Positions 22,954-33,235 of a DNA stretch of 36,666 bases are shown one piece after another. The stretch is from Steroidobacteraceae bacterium (GTDB lineage Bacteria; Pseudomonadota; Gammaproteobacteria; Steroidobacterales; Steroidobacteraceae): the NCBI GenBank assembly GCA_029266835.1, contig JAQSWD010000014.1, positions 1 through 36,666 of the forward strand, read 5' to 3'. The notes below the pieces were generated by a model, which made no database searches, had not been told where the DNA came from, and saw nothing but the letters and a program-made list of their open reading frames with translations. How positions within the stretch are numbered: the stretch's first letter is position 1; every line of letters starts with the position of its first letter. The translations under genes and the position numbers were made by a program.

Positions 22954-23562
22954 GTGACGGCTGAAGAAAGTGATCTGGTTCTCGTCAAACGCGTTCAGCG
23001 CGGAGACAAGAGTGCGTTCGACCTGCTGGTGCGCAAGTACCAGCACAAAGTGGTGAAGCTGGTATTGCGATACGTTCGCAATCCGGCGGAAGCGGAAGAC
23101 ATTGCGCAAGAGGCCTTCATCAAAGCTTATCGGGCTCTCCCGCAGTTTCGGGGCGACAGCGCCTTCTACACCTGGATGTATCGCATAGCCATCAACACCG
23201 CCAAGAACTCTCTCGCGTCACGTGATCGCAGCCCGATCCGTTACGACCTGGACCTGACCGACCCCGAGGAATCGCACGGCGTGCAGACCAAGCTTCAAGA
23301 TCCCGATACGCCGGAGGGCATGGCCCTCACGGAAGAAATTCGCGGCATCGTGAACTCTGCCATCGATGCGTTGCCTGAAGAACTCAAGACGGCCATCGTG
23401 CTACGCGAGTTGGACGGCCTGAGTTACGAAGAGATCGCGGCCGCGATGGAATGCCCCGTCGGAACGGTGCGTTCGCGAATTTTTCGAGCGCGCGAGGCCA
23501 TCGACAAGCGCCTGCGCGAAGTTTTTGAAGGCGGCCTGGGCCGCACAGAGGAAATGGTATGA
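22954..23562 (+). CDS. rpoE: RNA polymerase sigma-E factor (sigma-24, AlgU/RpoE)
   Basis: 202 residues, a standard ECF sigma factor. Region 2 includes DLLVRKYQHKVVKLVLRYVRNPAEAEDIAQEAFIKAYRALPQFRGDSAFYTWMYRIAIN and region 4 LKTAIVLRELDGLSYEEIAAAMECPVGTVRSRIFRAREAI. The start is GTG at 22954; an AAGGAG at 22935-22940 is 13 nt away, somewhat far. It directs the envelope stress response and, in Pseudomonas, alginate control. A GTG at 22946 is excluded because it runs into a stop. rseA overlaps its end by 4 nt (ATGA). Confidence 0.96.
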   Translation: MTAEESDLVLVKRVQRGDKSAFDLLVRKYQHKVVKLVLRYVRNPAEAEDIAQEAFIKAYRALPQFRGDSAFYTWMYRIAINTAKNSLASRDRSPIRYDLDLTDPEESHGVQTKLQDPDTPEGMALTEEIRGIVNSAIDALPEELKTAIVLRELDGLSYEEIAAAMECPVGTVRSRIFRAREAIDKRLREVFEGGLGRTEEMV

Positions 23563-24302
23563 CGGAAGAGCGCGACAGTCAGTTATCGGCCATGTTCGAT
23601 GGCGAACTGCCTGGGGGCGAATGCGAATTGCTCGCACGACGCCTGACCCGCGACGACGCCCTGCGGGCGCAGTGGTCGCGGTACTCCATGATCGGCGCCG
23701 CGCTGCGGGCCGAACGTGGTGTGGCACTTCATGATCGAGTGGCGCTTCGCGTCCAGTCAGCCATCGGCAAGGAAGCCACATACGGGCAGGGCACTGACGC
23801 GGGAATGGACGATGCGGCGGTCGACGCCGCTCGCAGCTCCACCGGCATCGCCGCCTCTCGCGCTTCGCGCCAGCGCTGGATGCGTTTCGGTACGCCGCTC
23901 GCGGGCGCCAGTATCGCCGCCGGCGTGGCCGCGGTTTCCATCTTCTGGCTGCGTGGCGCTCAGGAACCTGTCGCGGACGTCTTCCAGGCCAGCACCACCT
24001 CTCCCACCACGATCATTCTGACTCCGGAATCCTCCGGCACCCCGGTCGCCGTGAACAACACGCCCGACCTGGCCGCGTCGGACGACGTGCCGGGCCTCTA
24101 CAGCACTCCCGCTCCCAGCTCCGCCACCAGCATCGCGCCGCCCGCGCGCCTGGCGAATTACGTGGTGGCACACAGTGAATATTCGGGTCCGCTCACGCGT
24201 CGCATGGCCCTGCTGGGCATCGTCGGCGCAGAAGCAGGGCTCGAGGCCGACGACAACCCGGCCGCGCCGGGCGCCGCCACGGAGGATGTCGATGCGCCTT
24301 GA
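23559..24302 (+). CDS. rseA: Anti-sigma-E factor RseA (MucA)
   Basis: 247 residues. The N-terminal cytoplasmic domain opens SQLSAMFDGELPGGECELLARRL, the canonical sigma-binding segment, and one transmembrane helix spans about 111-131, leaving a periplasmic domain of about 115 residues rich in Thr/Pro/Ser. It holds sigma-E at the membrane until cleaved by DegS- and RseP-type proteases. Near the C-terminus, LANYVVAHSEYSGPL is the conserved motif of this family that binds RseB. Its start overlaps rpoE by 4 nt and rseB begins inside its last codons. Confidence 0.93.
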   Translation: MTEERDSQLSAMFDGELPGGECELLARRLTRDDALRAQWSRYSMIGAALRAERGVALHDRVALRVQSAIGKEATYGQGTDAGMDDAAVDAARSSTGIAASRASRQRWMRFGTPLAGASIAAGVAAVSIFWLRGAQEPVADVFQASTTSPTTIILTPESSGTPVAVNNTPDLAASDDVPGLYSTPAPSSATSIAPPARLANYVVAHSEYSGPLTRRMALLGIVGAEAGLEADDNPAAPGAATEDVDAP

Positions 24303-25353
24303 TTCGCGCCTTCCGACGAGGAATGGTCGTTCGCGTCATCACGTCGCGGTGATGGCGAGCCTGTCCCTGCTGCTCGTGGCGGGCATGGCATCGGGTGCCG
24401 AGCCCAAGGAATGGCTGGAGCGCATGAACAAGGCGCTGACCACGCGCAACTACGTCGGTGTATTCACCCACGTGCGCGGCACTCGCGCTGAAACTCTCCG
24501 CATCATCCACCGTGTGCGCGGGCGCGACGTTTCCGAGCGCCTGCTGTCGCTGGATGCCTCGGGCCGCGAGTTCATCCGCGAAGGCGACGAGCTCACCTGT
24601 TACTTCCCCGACAAGCGCACCGTGCTGGTCGAGCGCCGCGCACCCGACGGTCCGTTGCTGGGCGCATTGCCGTCGCTGGCCGAAGGTGATTCGCAGGTCT
24701 ACGAAATCCGCGGTGGAGAGCGCGAGCGCATGCTGGGCCGGACCACCCGCGTAGTGGCCTTGCATCCGCGCGACGAGTACCGCTACGGCTACCGCCTCTG
24801 GATCGATGAGCAGACCTCGATGCCGCTGAAGACGCAGCTCTGCGATCAGTCCGGCCAGGTCATCGAGCAGATCCTGTTCTCGAGCATCGACCTGCCCGAG
24901 CGCATTCCCGATTCCATGTTCAAGCCGCAGGTGGATGCATCGAGCTACCGCTGGCTGCGTGCCGATCGCCGGGTGGCCAGCACCACGCCCGCTTTGTGGG
25001 ATGCCATGCGGCTGCCCCCCGGCTTCCGCATCGCTTCGCGCGCCAACCAGTCGCTGCCCGGTTCCAGCGAGCCCGTGGCTCACCTGGTGTTCACCGATGG
25101 CGTCGCCTCGGTGTCCGTGTTCGTCGAGCCCCGCAAGGCGGATGCCCGGTCGGCGGAAGGCCCTGCGCGCGTGGGTTCCTCGTCTGCTTTCACGACGGTG
25201 GTCGACGATCACCAGGTGACGGTGGTCGGGGAAGTGCCACCGACCACCGTGAAGTTCATCGCCACCCAGGTGAAATCGACGTCGCCCCGTTCCTCATCGG
25301 GCCAGGCTTCGGCCACCCAAGGTCTGGCCATCTCGCCGCAACGGCCGAAATAG
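24292..25353 (+). CDS. rseB: Sigma-E regulatory protein RseB (MucB)
   Basis: 353 residues from the ATG at 24292, chosen because GGAGG at 24281-24285 lies 6 nt upstream; ATG 24286 is the alternative. A signal peptide (RHHVAVMASLSLLLVAGMASGAEP) targets it to the periplasm. The mature domain WLERMNKALTTRNYVGVFTHVRG is the N-terminal lipid-sensing MucB/RseB fold, and DGVASVSVFVEP with HQVTVVGEVPPTTVKFIA the C-terminal domain. It shields RseA from proteolysis. A Ser/Gln-rich tail ends the protein. rseC/mucC and mucD, which follow in Pseudomonas, are not found. Confidence 0.93.
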   Translation: MRLDSRLPTRNGRSRHHVAVMASLSLLLVAGMASGAEPKEWLERMNKALTTRNYVGVFTHVRGTRAETLRIIHRVRGRDVSERLLSLDASGREFIREGDELTCYFPDKRTVLVERRAPDGPLLGALPSLAEGDSQVYEIRGGERERMLGRTTRVVALHPRDEYRYGYRLWIDEQTSMPLKTQLCDQSGQVIEQILFSSIDLPERIPDSMFKPQVDASSYRWLRADRRVASTTPALWDAMRLPPGFRIASRANQSLPGSSEPVAHLVFTDGVASVSVFVEPRKADARSAEGPARVGSSSAFTTVVDDHQVTVVGEVPPTTVKFIATQVKSTSPRSSSGQASATQGLAISPQRPK

Positions 25354-25372
25354 CCCGCGGCGACCGCAGACC

Positions 25373-25642
25373 ATGACCCTGCCCGCCGGCCTGGTCGTGC
25401 TGAGCCGCGCCGGTTGCCACCTCTGCGAGCAGATGCTCGAGGAACTGGCCGCGCTCGAGCTCGCAGGGCGGATTCCGCCCGCCAGCATCCTTGATGTCGA
25501 CTCCGACCCGGCCCTGGCCCGGCAATACGGCCTCAAGGTGCCCGTCCTGCTGCTGGATGGCAGCGTGATTTGCCATTACACGCTGAATTCCCAAGAACTT
25601 TTGCGGCTGGTGAGCCGCCCTCCGGCTATACTTCCGCGCTAA
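25373..25642 (+). CDS. Glutaredoxin-like thioredoxin-fold protein (DUF836)
   Basis: 89 residues. [18 protein letters not shown] carries Cys15 and Cys18 of a CHLC redox site; the KVPVLLLDG segment supplies the cis-proline typical of the thioredoxin fold (Pro near residue 62). It is probably a small cytoplasmic disulfide-exchange protein. The role is not fixed; related small proteins often sit just upstream of lepA in Xanthomonas-type genomes. It lies between rseB (19 nt gap) and lepA (67 nt gap). Confidence 0.8.
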   Translation: MTLPAGLVVLSRAGCHLCEQMLEELAALELAGRIPPASILDVDSDPALARQYGLKVPVLLLDGSVICHYTLNSQELLRLVSRPPAILPR

Positions 25643-25709
25643 TTTTTTGCCGTATCAGGGTTGCGCCGTCGCGCATTCCGCGCGGCAGGCTGACCTCGCC
25701 CGAGCCCTG

Positions 25710-27503
<1,794 letters not shown>

Positions 27504-27509
27504 CCACTC

Positions 27510-28619
27510 ATGCAAGACATCGTCGAGCTGATCAAGAACCTGGCGGTGCCGGCAAGCTGGCTGGCGGTGCCCGTGGGCCTGTGGTGCGCCATCGACAGCT
27601 GGCTGCTGGCTCCGAAGCGCGCGCTCGCGGCCGGTGTCGTGAATCCGCCCGCTCCGGTTCCGGTGCGCATCGCCTACCTGGTCTTGCCGTACCTCGTGGT
27701 GGCGGTCGTCTTCCGTCTCATCACCGCGGAGTCACTCGATTTCAGCCTGGTGTTGCTGCTGTTGTCGCTGGCTACCGGTGCCGTCTGGGCGCTGGACCAC
27801 TTTCTGTTCCGCAAGCCACGCGAAGCTGCGGCCGCCGCGGCCACTCCGCCCCTGGCGATCGGCGAACCGGGCACCGTCGATTACGCCCGCAGCTTCTTCC
27901 CCGTGGCATTCATCGTGCTCGTGGTGCGTGCCTTCATCTTCGAGCCGTTCCGCATTCCGTCGGATTCCATGATGCCCACGCTGCTCGACGGCGATTTCAT
28001 CGTGGTGAACAAGTTTGCGTATGGCTTGCGCTGGCCGGTGATCAACGAGAAGTTCGTCGACGTCAGCACGCCCCAGCGCGGCGACGTGGTGGTGTTCCGC
28101 CATCCGCCGAACCCCAGCATCAACTACATCAAGCGCCTCGTGGGGCTGCCCGGTGATCGCATCGAGGTCCACGACGACCACCTGGTGATCAATGGCGAAA
28201 CCATCGAGCTGCGCAACGGCGCGGTCTTCGAGGACAACTGCTACGCAGGCGTACGCATTTTCGAAGAGACGCTGGGCGAGCGCACCCACCAGGTGATGTC
28301 CTGCCGCTCGGAAAGCAGCCTGATCGGCGCGCCGTTGCCGGACTGCGATCGCAAGCGCATGCGCCGGGAAATCGGCGGCTGGATCTGCCGCGAAATGCCG
28401 CCGGGCGGCCGCGACCACGGTGACTACAAGTTCGAGGTCATACCGGCTGGCTACTACCTCATGATCGGCGACAACCGCGACAACAGCGACGACAGCCGTG
28501 GCTGGGGGCTCGTGCCTGACAAGAATCTGGTCGGCAAGGCGACGAGAATCTGGTTCAATTTTGACCCTCAGCGTTCCAGCTGGATCAACTGGCGCCGTAT
28601 CGGTGACGGGATCCAGTAA
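27510..28619 (+). CDS. lepB: Signal peptidase I, with an extended N-terminal membrane region
   Basis: 369 residues (E. coli 324). The catalytic Ser153 lies in IPSDSMMPTLLDGDF and the Lys208 in INYIKRLVGLPGD; GDNRDNSDDSRGWGLVP near the C-terminus is the third signature. It removes signal peptides outside the inner membrane. Hydrophobic segments at about 12-30, 54-72, 78-95 and 127-146 precede the catalytic domain, more than the two of E. coli. RGDVVVFRHPPNPS (about 190-203) is family-typical. lepA lies 6 nt upstream, and a DUF4845 gene follows. Confidence 0.95.
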   Translation: MQDIVELIKNLAVPASWLAVPVGLWCAIDSWLLAPKRALAAGVVNPPAPVPVRIAYLVLPYLVVAVVFRLITAESLDFSLVLLLLSLATGAVWALDHFLFRKPREAAAAAATPPLAIGEPGTVDYARSFFPVAFIVLVVRAFIFEPFRIPSDSMMPTLLDGDFIVVNKFAYGLRWPVINEKFVDVSTPQRGDVVVFRHPPNPSINYIKRLVGLPGDRIEVHDDHLVINGETIELRNGAVFEDNCYAGVRIFEETLGERTHQVMSCRSESSLIGAPLPDCDRKRMRREIGGWICREMPPGGRDHGDYKFEVIPAGYYLMIGDNRDNSDDSRGWGLVPDKNLVGKATRIWFNFDPQRSSWINWRRIGDGIQ

Positions 28620-28639
28620 AAGGTCATTCGGGAGGACGT

Positions 28640-29008
28640 ATGCGTAAACAACGTGGCGTGACGATGATTGGCTGGGTGATCCTGCTGATTCCCATGGCGC
28701 TGGTCCTTTACGCGGGCATACGCGTCGGGCCGGAGTACTTCAATTACTACAAGGTACTGACCGCCATGAAGGAGACCGCGAAAGCGCTCGAATCGGACGA
28801 GACCCTGACTCCGCAGGCCATCAGGGGCGCGATCGAGAAGCGGTTCGATACCGGGTATGTCGACAGCCCGAAAGCCGATGAAATCGAAGTTGCCAAGGTG
28901 GAAGGAGGCTGGAACATGACGGCGGCCTATCAATCCGAGGTGCCCATGTTCGGCAATCTCTTCCTGCTCATCGATTTCGACAAGACGATCAAGATCGAAA
29001 CCAACTGA
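28640..29008 (+). CDS. DUF4845 protein with one membrane helix
   Basis: 122 residues. The N-terminus MRKQRGVTMIGWVILLIPMAL looks like a type IV pilin-type leader and helix (RGVTMIGW...), a common feature of DUF4845 proteins, and GPEYFNYYKV and MFGNLFLLIDFD are conserved. The family regularly lies between lepB and rnc in gammaproteobacteria, as here. Function is unknown; a single-helix inner-membrane protein with a small soluble domain is inferred. GGGAGG at 28630-28635 before the ATG at 28640 is a strong ribosome-binding site. Confidence 0.88.
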   Translation: MRKQRGVTMIGWVILLIPMALVLYAGIRVGPEYFNYYKVLTAMKETAKALESDETLTPQAIRGAIEKRFDTGYVDSPKADEIEVAKVEGGWNMTAAYQSEVPMFGNLFLLIDFDKTIKIETN

Positions 29009-29021
29009 TGCGGTCGCACTC

Positions 29022-29714
29022 GTGGCTCTGAGTTCCCCCAGCCAGGCGGATACGCTCACCGTCCGGCTGGGTTACGAGCCGCGCGATCGTGGCCTGTTCG
29101 TCGTCGCGCTCACGCATCGAAGCGCAGAAGGGCCTAACAACGAACGCCTGGAGTTCCTCGGCGACTCCGTGTTGAACCTGCTGCTTTCCGAACGCCTGTA
29201 CCGCGAATTTCCCGTTGCCACCGAAGGCGACCTGTCGCGCCTGCGCGCGCGCCTGGTCAGCGAAGAGCCGCTGGCGGAGATCGCCCAGGACATGCAGCTG
29301 GGCGAGCTGCTGCTGTTGGGTTCCGGTGAACTCAAGACGGGCGGTTTCCGTCGTCAGTCCATCCTCGCGGATGCCTTCGAAGCCTTGTGCGGCGCGCTGT
29401 ATCTCGACGGCGGCCTCGAAGCCGTGCGTGACAAGGTGATGCCGCTGTTCGAAGCGAAGATCGCCGCGCTACCCGAGCCCGCGACCCTCAAGGATGCGAA
29501 AACCCGGCTGCAGGAATACCTTCAGGCCAATGGCCGGCCGCTCCCGCTGTACATCGTGAAACGCACCAGCGGCGAGCCGCATGCGCAGATTTTCCTGGTG
29601 AGTTGTTCAGTACCACACCTGCATGTCGAAACCGAGGGTGAGGGGCCGAGCCGGCGCCGCGCCGAGCAGGTGGCTGCGCAGGCCGCGCTGAATGCGCTGG
29701 GGAACCCGTCATGA
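29022..29714 (+). CDS. rnc: Ribonuclease III
   Basis: 230 residues, start GTG at 29022. The catalytic box ERLEFLGDSVLNLL at 41-54 has Glu41, Glu44 and Asp48, the second acidic cluster is ADAFEALCGALYLDGG (about 111-126), and the double-stranded RNA-binding domain is about 155-226 (LQEYLQANGRPLPLYIVKRTSGEPHAQIF). It cleaves double-stranded RNA and processes rRNA. era overlaps its end by 4 nt (ATGA), the conserved rnc-era pair. Confidence 0.97.
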   Translation: MALSSPSQADTLTVRLGYEPRDRGLFVVALTHRSAEGPNNERLEFLGDSVLNLLLSERLYREFPVATEGDLSRLRARLVSEEPLAEIAQDMQLGELLLLGSGELKTGGFRRQSILADAFEALCGALYLDGGLEAVRDKVMPLFEAKIAALPEPATLKDAKTRLQEYLQANGRPLPLYIVKRTSGEPHAQIFLVSCSVPHLHVETEGEGPSRRRAEQVAAQAALNALGNPS

Positions 29715-30607
29715 CCGAGTCCACTGCCTTCCGCGCCGGCTTCGCCGCGATTGTTGGCCGTCCCAATGTGGGCAAGTCGACGCTGCTCAATGCGCTCATG
29801 GGCGAGAAGCTCTCCATCGTCACCTCGAGGCCACAGACCACGCGTCATCGCGTGCTGGGCGTGCTCAACCGGCCCGGCGTACAACTGGCGTTCGTCGATA
29901 CGCCAGGCCTGCACCTGGGCGAACGGCGCGCGCTGAATCGCGCCATGAACCGCACCGCCGCCGCGGCCCTGGCCGACGCCGACCTCGTGGTATTCGTCGT
30001 CGAGGCACTGCGGTTCGGCGAGGAGGACGAGGCCGTACTCCAGCGCATCCGCGACAGCGGACGCGAGGCCATCGTCGTCATCAACAAGGTCGACAGGGTT
30101 CCCCAGAAGGACAAACTACTGCCGTTCACGGCCGAGCTGGCCGGCAAACACGCCTTCCTCGACGTGGTGCCGGTGTCAGCGGAGAAGGGCGTCAACCTCG
30201 ATCGCCTGGTCGATGTCATCGCGGGCCATCTGCCGGAATCGCCGGAGTTGTTCCCGCCCGAGCAGCGCACCGACCGCGGCGAGGATTTCCAGATCACCGA
30301 GACCATCCGCGAGAAGCTCACCATGGAGCTCGTGGAGGAAGTGCCCTATGGCATCGCGGTGGAAATCGAAAAGAAGGAAGAAGTGGAAGGCCGCCTGGTC
30401 ATCGACGCGGTGATCTGGGTGGATCGCGAGGGTCAGAAGCCCATCGTCATCGGCGCCAAGGGCTCACGGCTCAAGCGCATCGGCCAGAAGGCGCGCGAGG
30501 AACTCAACGCGCGCATGGGCAAGCGCCTGCACCTCAATCTCTGGGTGAAGGTGCGCGAGGATTGGGCCGACGATGCCCGCGCCCTTGCGCAGCTCGGGAT
30601 GGAGTGA
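29711..30607 (+). CDS. era: GTPase Era
   Basis: 298 residues. GRPNVGKS (G1, 16-23), DTPGLH (G3), NKVD (G4) and the C-terminal KH domain with VIGAKGSRLKRIGQKAREELN define Era, which binds the 16S rRNA 3' end during 30S maturation. RHRVLGVLNRPGVQLAFVDTPG is the switch region. It overlaps rnc by 4 nt and recO by 1 nt, so the three are probably translated as a coupled unit. Confidence 0.97.
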   Translation: MTESTAFRAGFAAIVGRPNVGKSTLLNALMGEKLSIVTSRPQTTRHRVLGVLNRPGVQLAFVDTPGLHLGERRALNRAMNRTAAAALADADLVVFVVEALRFGEEDEAVLQRIRDSGREAIVVINKVDRVPQKDKLLPFTAELAGKHAFLDVVPVSAEKGVNLDRLVDVIAGHLPESPELFPPEQRTDRGEDFQITETIREKLTMELVEEVPYGIAVEIEKKEEVEGRLVIDAVIWVDREGQKPIVIGAKGSRLKRIGQKAREELNARMGKRLHLNLWVKVREDWADDARALAQLGME

Positions 30608-31308
30608 TGGCGACGCGCGAGCGAGTCAGCCTGGAACACGCGTTCATCCTGCATCACCGGGAATACCGCGATACCAGCCGGATCCTCGACGTGTTCACCG
30701 CCCGCCACGGCCGGCTCACGCTGTTCGCGCGCGGTGCGCGCGGGCCCAAGTCGAAGCTGGCGTCTCTTCTCATGCCATTCCGCCCGCTGTTCCTGTCGTG
30801 GACGGGGCGTGGCGATGCCGCGCAATTGTCGGGCGCCGAGCCCGATGGCGAGGCGCTGCCGTTGGCGCACAAGCATCTGATGTCGGCTTTCTACCTCAAC
30901 GAACTCATCATCAGCCTGACTACCCGCCACGATCCGCAGGCGCAGCTGTTCGACGACTACGCCCGCGCACTGCGCCGGCTGTGCGTCGAACCGCAGCCGG
31001 AGCCCGCATTGCGGGTATTCGAAAAGCGACTGCTGGAATGCATCGGCTACGGGCTGGAGCTGGAAGTCGCGCCGGAACTCCACTATCAGTTCCAGCCGTC
31101 GCAGGGGCTGTACCCGGTGCGCGAGGATGTCCCCGGTGCATACGCCGGCCGCACGCTGCTGGCCTTGCGCGAAGAATCGCTGGACGACGCGCAGGCGCTG
31201 GACGTGGCGCGCCGATTGCTGCGCCAGGCCCTGGATCATTGTCTCGAAGGCCGCGAACTTCGCACGCGCGACGTGGCGCGTTCGATGTTGCGGCGAGGTA
31301 ACGCATGA
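30607..31308 (+). CDS. recO: DNA repair protein RecO
   Basis: 233 residues, typical for proteobacterial RecO. The N-terminal OB fold is [35 protein letters not shown] and the middle [17 protein letters not shown] and [12 protein letters not shown] are family-typical. The four-cysteine zinc site found in some RecO proteins is not seen. It mediates loading of RecA together with RecR. The ATG at 30607 overlaps the era stop by one base; pdxJ starts in an ATGA overlap. A longer in-frame ORF runs upstream through era but is a shadow. Confidence 0.93.
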   Translation: MATRERVSLEHAFILHHREYRDTSRILDVFTARHGRLTLFARGARGPKSKLASLLMPFRPLFLSWTGRGDAAQLSGAEPDGEALPLAHKHLMSAFYLNELIISLTTRHDPQAQLFDDYARALRRLCVEPQPEPALRVFEKRLLECIGYGLELEVAPELHYQFQPSQGLYPVREDVPGAYAGRTLLALREESLDDAQALDVARRLLRQALDHCLEGRELRTRDVARSMLRRGNA

Positions 31309-32069
31309 GCTCCGTGAGTTCTCATAGATCGGGTTCCGGATTCGCCAACATCGAACTGGGCATCAACATCGATCACGTCGCGACGGTGCGCCAGGCCCGG
31401 CGTGCGCCATATCCCGACCCGGTGCACGCCGCGCTGCTGGCCGAACAGGCGGGCGCCGACAACATCACTTTGCACCTGCGCGAAGATCGTCGCCATATCC
31501 AGGATCGCGACGTGCGCAATTTGCGGCCGTTGATCCAGACACGCATGAACCTCGAGATGGGTCTGACCGCCGAGATGCTGGACATCGCTGTCGAGGTTCG
31601 GCCACACGACTGCTGCCTGGTGCCCGAGAATCGCGCCGAGATCACCACCGAAGGCGGGCTCGACGTGGCCGCCGACGTTGCGCGCATCAGCGACGGAGTG
31701 CGCAGGCTGGCGGCCGCCAATATCCGGGTGGCGCTGTTCATCGCGCCCGATCTCGCGCAGATCGAGGCCGCCAGGCGTTCTGGCGCGCCGGTCATCGAGC
31801 TGCACACCGGCACCTATGCGGAGGCCACGGGCCAGGCGCGCGCGCGCGAGCTGGAGCGTCTGTCCACGGCCGCGAAACGCGCCGCCAGTCTCGGTCTCGA
31901 AGTGCACGCGGGTCACGGGCTCACGTATCACAACGTGCAGCCCGTGGCGGCAATCCCCGAAATCGTCGAACTCAACATCGGCCATTGCATCATCGGCCGG
32001 GCGATCTTCAGCGGGCTCGAGAATGCGGTGCGCGACATGAAGGCGCTGATGCTCGAGGCGCGCTCGTGA
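31305..32069 (+). CDS. pdxJ: Pyridoxine 5'-phosphate synthase
   Basis: 254 residues. [17 protein letters not shown] (about 16-32, with the catalytic His of the family), [28 protein letters not shown] and [14 protein letters not shown] are PdxJ signatures. The enzyme condenses 1-deoxyxylulose 5-phosphate with 3-amino-2-oxopropyl phosphate into pyridoxine phosphate. A Ser-rich lead of about 13 residues precedes the usual start. It overlaps recO (ATGA) and acpS (GTGA), the usual recO-pdxJ-acpS order. Confidence 0.96.
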   Translation: MSSVSSHRSGSGFANIELGINIDHVATVRQARRAPYPDPVHAALLAEQAGADNITLHLREDRRHIQDRDVRNLRPLIQTRMNLEMGLTAEMLDIAVEVRPHDCCLVPENRAEITTEGGLDVAADVARISDGVRRLAAANIRVALFIAPDLAQIEAARRSGAPVIELHTGTYAEATGQARARELERLSTAAKRAASLGLEVHAGHGLTYHNVQPVAAIPEIVELNIGHCIIGRAIFSGLENAVRDMKALMLEARS

Positions 32070-32455
32070 TATTCGGCATCGGTGTCGACGTGCTCGAGGC
32101 GGCGCGCATCAAGAAAGTGTACGACCGCTTCGGCGAACATTTCGTCGAGCGACTGCTGATGCCGGGAGAGCGCGCACAGATGGAACGTACCAAGCGCAAG
32201 GAGCGCTTCCTCGCCATGCGCTTTGCGGCGAAGGAAGCCATCGTCAAAGCCATGGGCACGGGTTTCGCGCACGGCATGTGGATCCGTGATGTGGGCGTGG
32301 TGCAGAACCAGTGGGGCAAGCCGGAAGTGGTGTACTCCGAGCGCGGCGAGAAGATGCGCCAGCGATTGGGTATCGGTGATGGCCACGTCACGCTCACCGA
32401 CGAAGCGGGGCTCATCGTGGCCGTGGCCGTGCTCGAAAAGGCGGTGGCGGCATGA
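32066..32455 (+). CDS. acpS: Holo-[acyl-carrier-protein] synthase
   Basis: 129 residues, start GTG at 32066 in a GTGA overlap with pdx[16 protein letters not shown] (Asp near residue 7) and [16 protein letters not shown] (Glu in the FAAKEA segment) are the two magnesium/CoA-binding motifs. It transfers 4'-phosphopantetheine to acyl carrier protein for fatty-acid synthesis. [19 protein letters not shown] ends the protein, as in the family. Its last bases overlap the start of the exonuclease gene by 4 nt. Confidence 0.95.
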   Translation: MIFGIGVDVLEAARIKKVYDRFGEHFVERLLMPGERAQMERTKRKERFLAMRFAAKEAIVKAMGTGFAHGMWIRDVGVVQNQWGKPEVVYSERGEKMRQRLGIGDGHVTLTDEAGLIVAVAVLEKAVAA

Positions 32456-33225
32456 ATACCCTGGTGTTCGACATCGAGACCGTTCCCGACGTGGCCTTCG
32501 GCCGGCGCTTGTTCGGGCTCGAAGGACTTTCCGACGATGAGGTTGGCAAGGCCATGCAGGCCAGGGCGCGCCAGGATTCGGGCAGCGATTTCCTGCCGCA
32601 CGACCAGCACCGCATCGTGGCCATCTCCTGCGTTTTCCGGTCCCGTGACGGATTCCGCGTGTGGAGCCTGGGCGAGGAGAACGCGACCGAGCGTGAGCTG
32701 GTCGAGCGCTTCTACGACGGGCTCGAGAAGTTCACACCCGAGATCGTGAGCTGGAACGGGGGCGGTTTCGATCTGCCGGTGCTGCATTACCGGGCGTTGC
32801 ATCTCAAGGTGCAGGCACCGCGTTACTGGGAGACCGGCGACGAGGACAATGCATTCCGCTACAACAACTACCTGGGCCGCTTCCATTGGCGCCACCTCGA
32901 TCTCATGGACGTCCTCTCGGGTTACCAGGCCCGGGCGCGTGCGTCGCTTTCGGACATCGCCGTATTGCTCGGTTATCCCGGCAAGCTGGGCTTCGACGGG
33001 TCGCAGGTCTGGGGCGCTTACCAGAATGGCGAGTTGACCCGCATCCGTCGCTATTGCGAGACCGACGTCATCAACACCTGGCTGGTGTACCTGCGCTTCC
33101 AGTTCATGCGCGGCCGGCTCACCGAGGACGGTCTCGAAGAAGAACTGCGGCGCACACGCCTCTGGCTCACCGAAGCCGGGCAGCCGCACTTCGACGAATT
33201 CCTCGCGGCCTGGACCACTCGATGA
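32452..33225 (+). CDS. Predicted 3'-5' exonuclease, DEDDy (PolB-like) type
   Basis: 257 residues. Exonuclease motifs appear in order: VFDIETVP (Asp7, Glu9), SWNGGGFDLPVL (Asp107), and RRYCETDVINTW (Tyr201, Asp205), which gives the DEDDy pattern of the PolB-like 3'-5' exonuclease domain. RYNNYLGRFHWRHLDLMDVL holds further conserved residues. It has no polymerase domain; it is a stand-alone nuclease of this widespread family, probably acting on DNA or RNA ends. The exact substrate is unknown. It overlaps acpS by 4 nt and rlmD starts 10 nt after its stop. Confidence 0.85.
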   Translation: MNTLVFDIETVPDVAFGRRLFGLEGLSDDEVGKAMQARARQDSGSDFLPHDQHRIVAISCVFRSRDGFRVWSLGEENATERELVERFYDGLEKFTPEIVSWNGGGFDLPVLHYRALHLKVQAPRYWETGDEDNAFRYNNYLGRFHWRHLDLMDVLSGYQARARASLSDIAVLLGYPGKLGFDGSQVWGAYQNGELTRIRRYCETDVINTWLVYLRFQFMRGRLTEDGLEEELRRTRLWLTEAGQPHFDEFLAAWTTR

Positions 33226-33235
33226 AGGATTTTCG

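Noticed and set aside
29692..30606. recO frame open upstream through era to 29692
   Set aside because: The upstream part is a shadow of era in another frame; recO homology starts at the ATG 30607.
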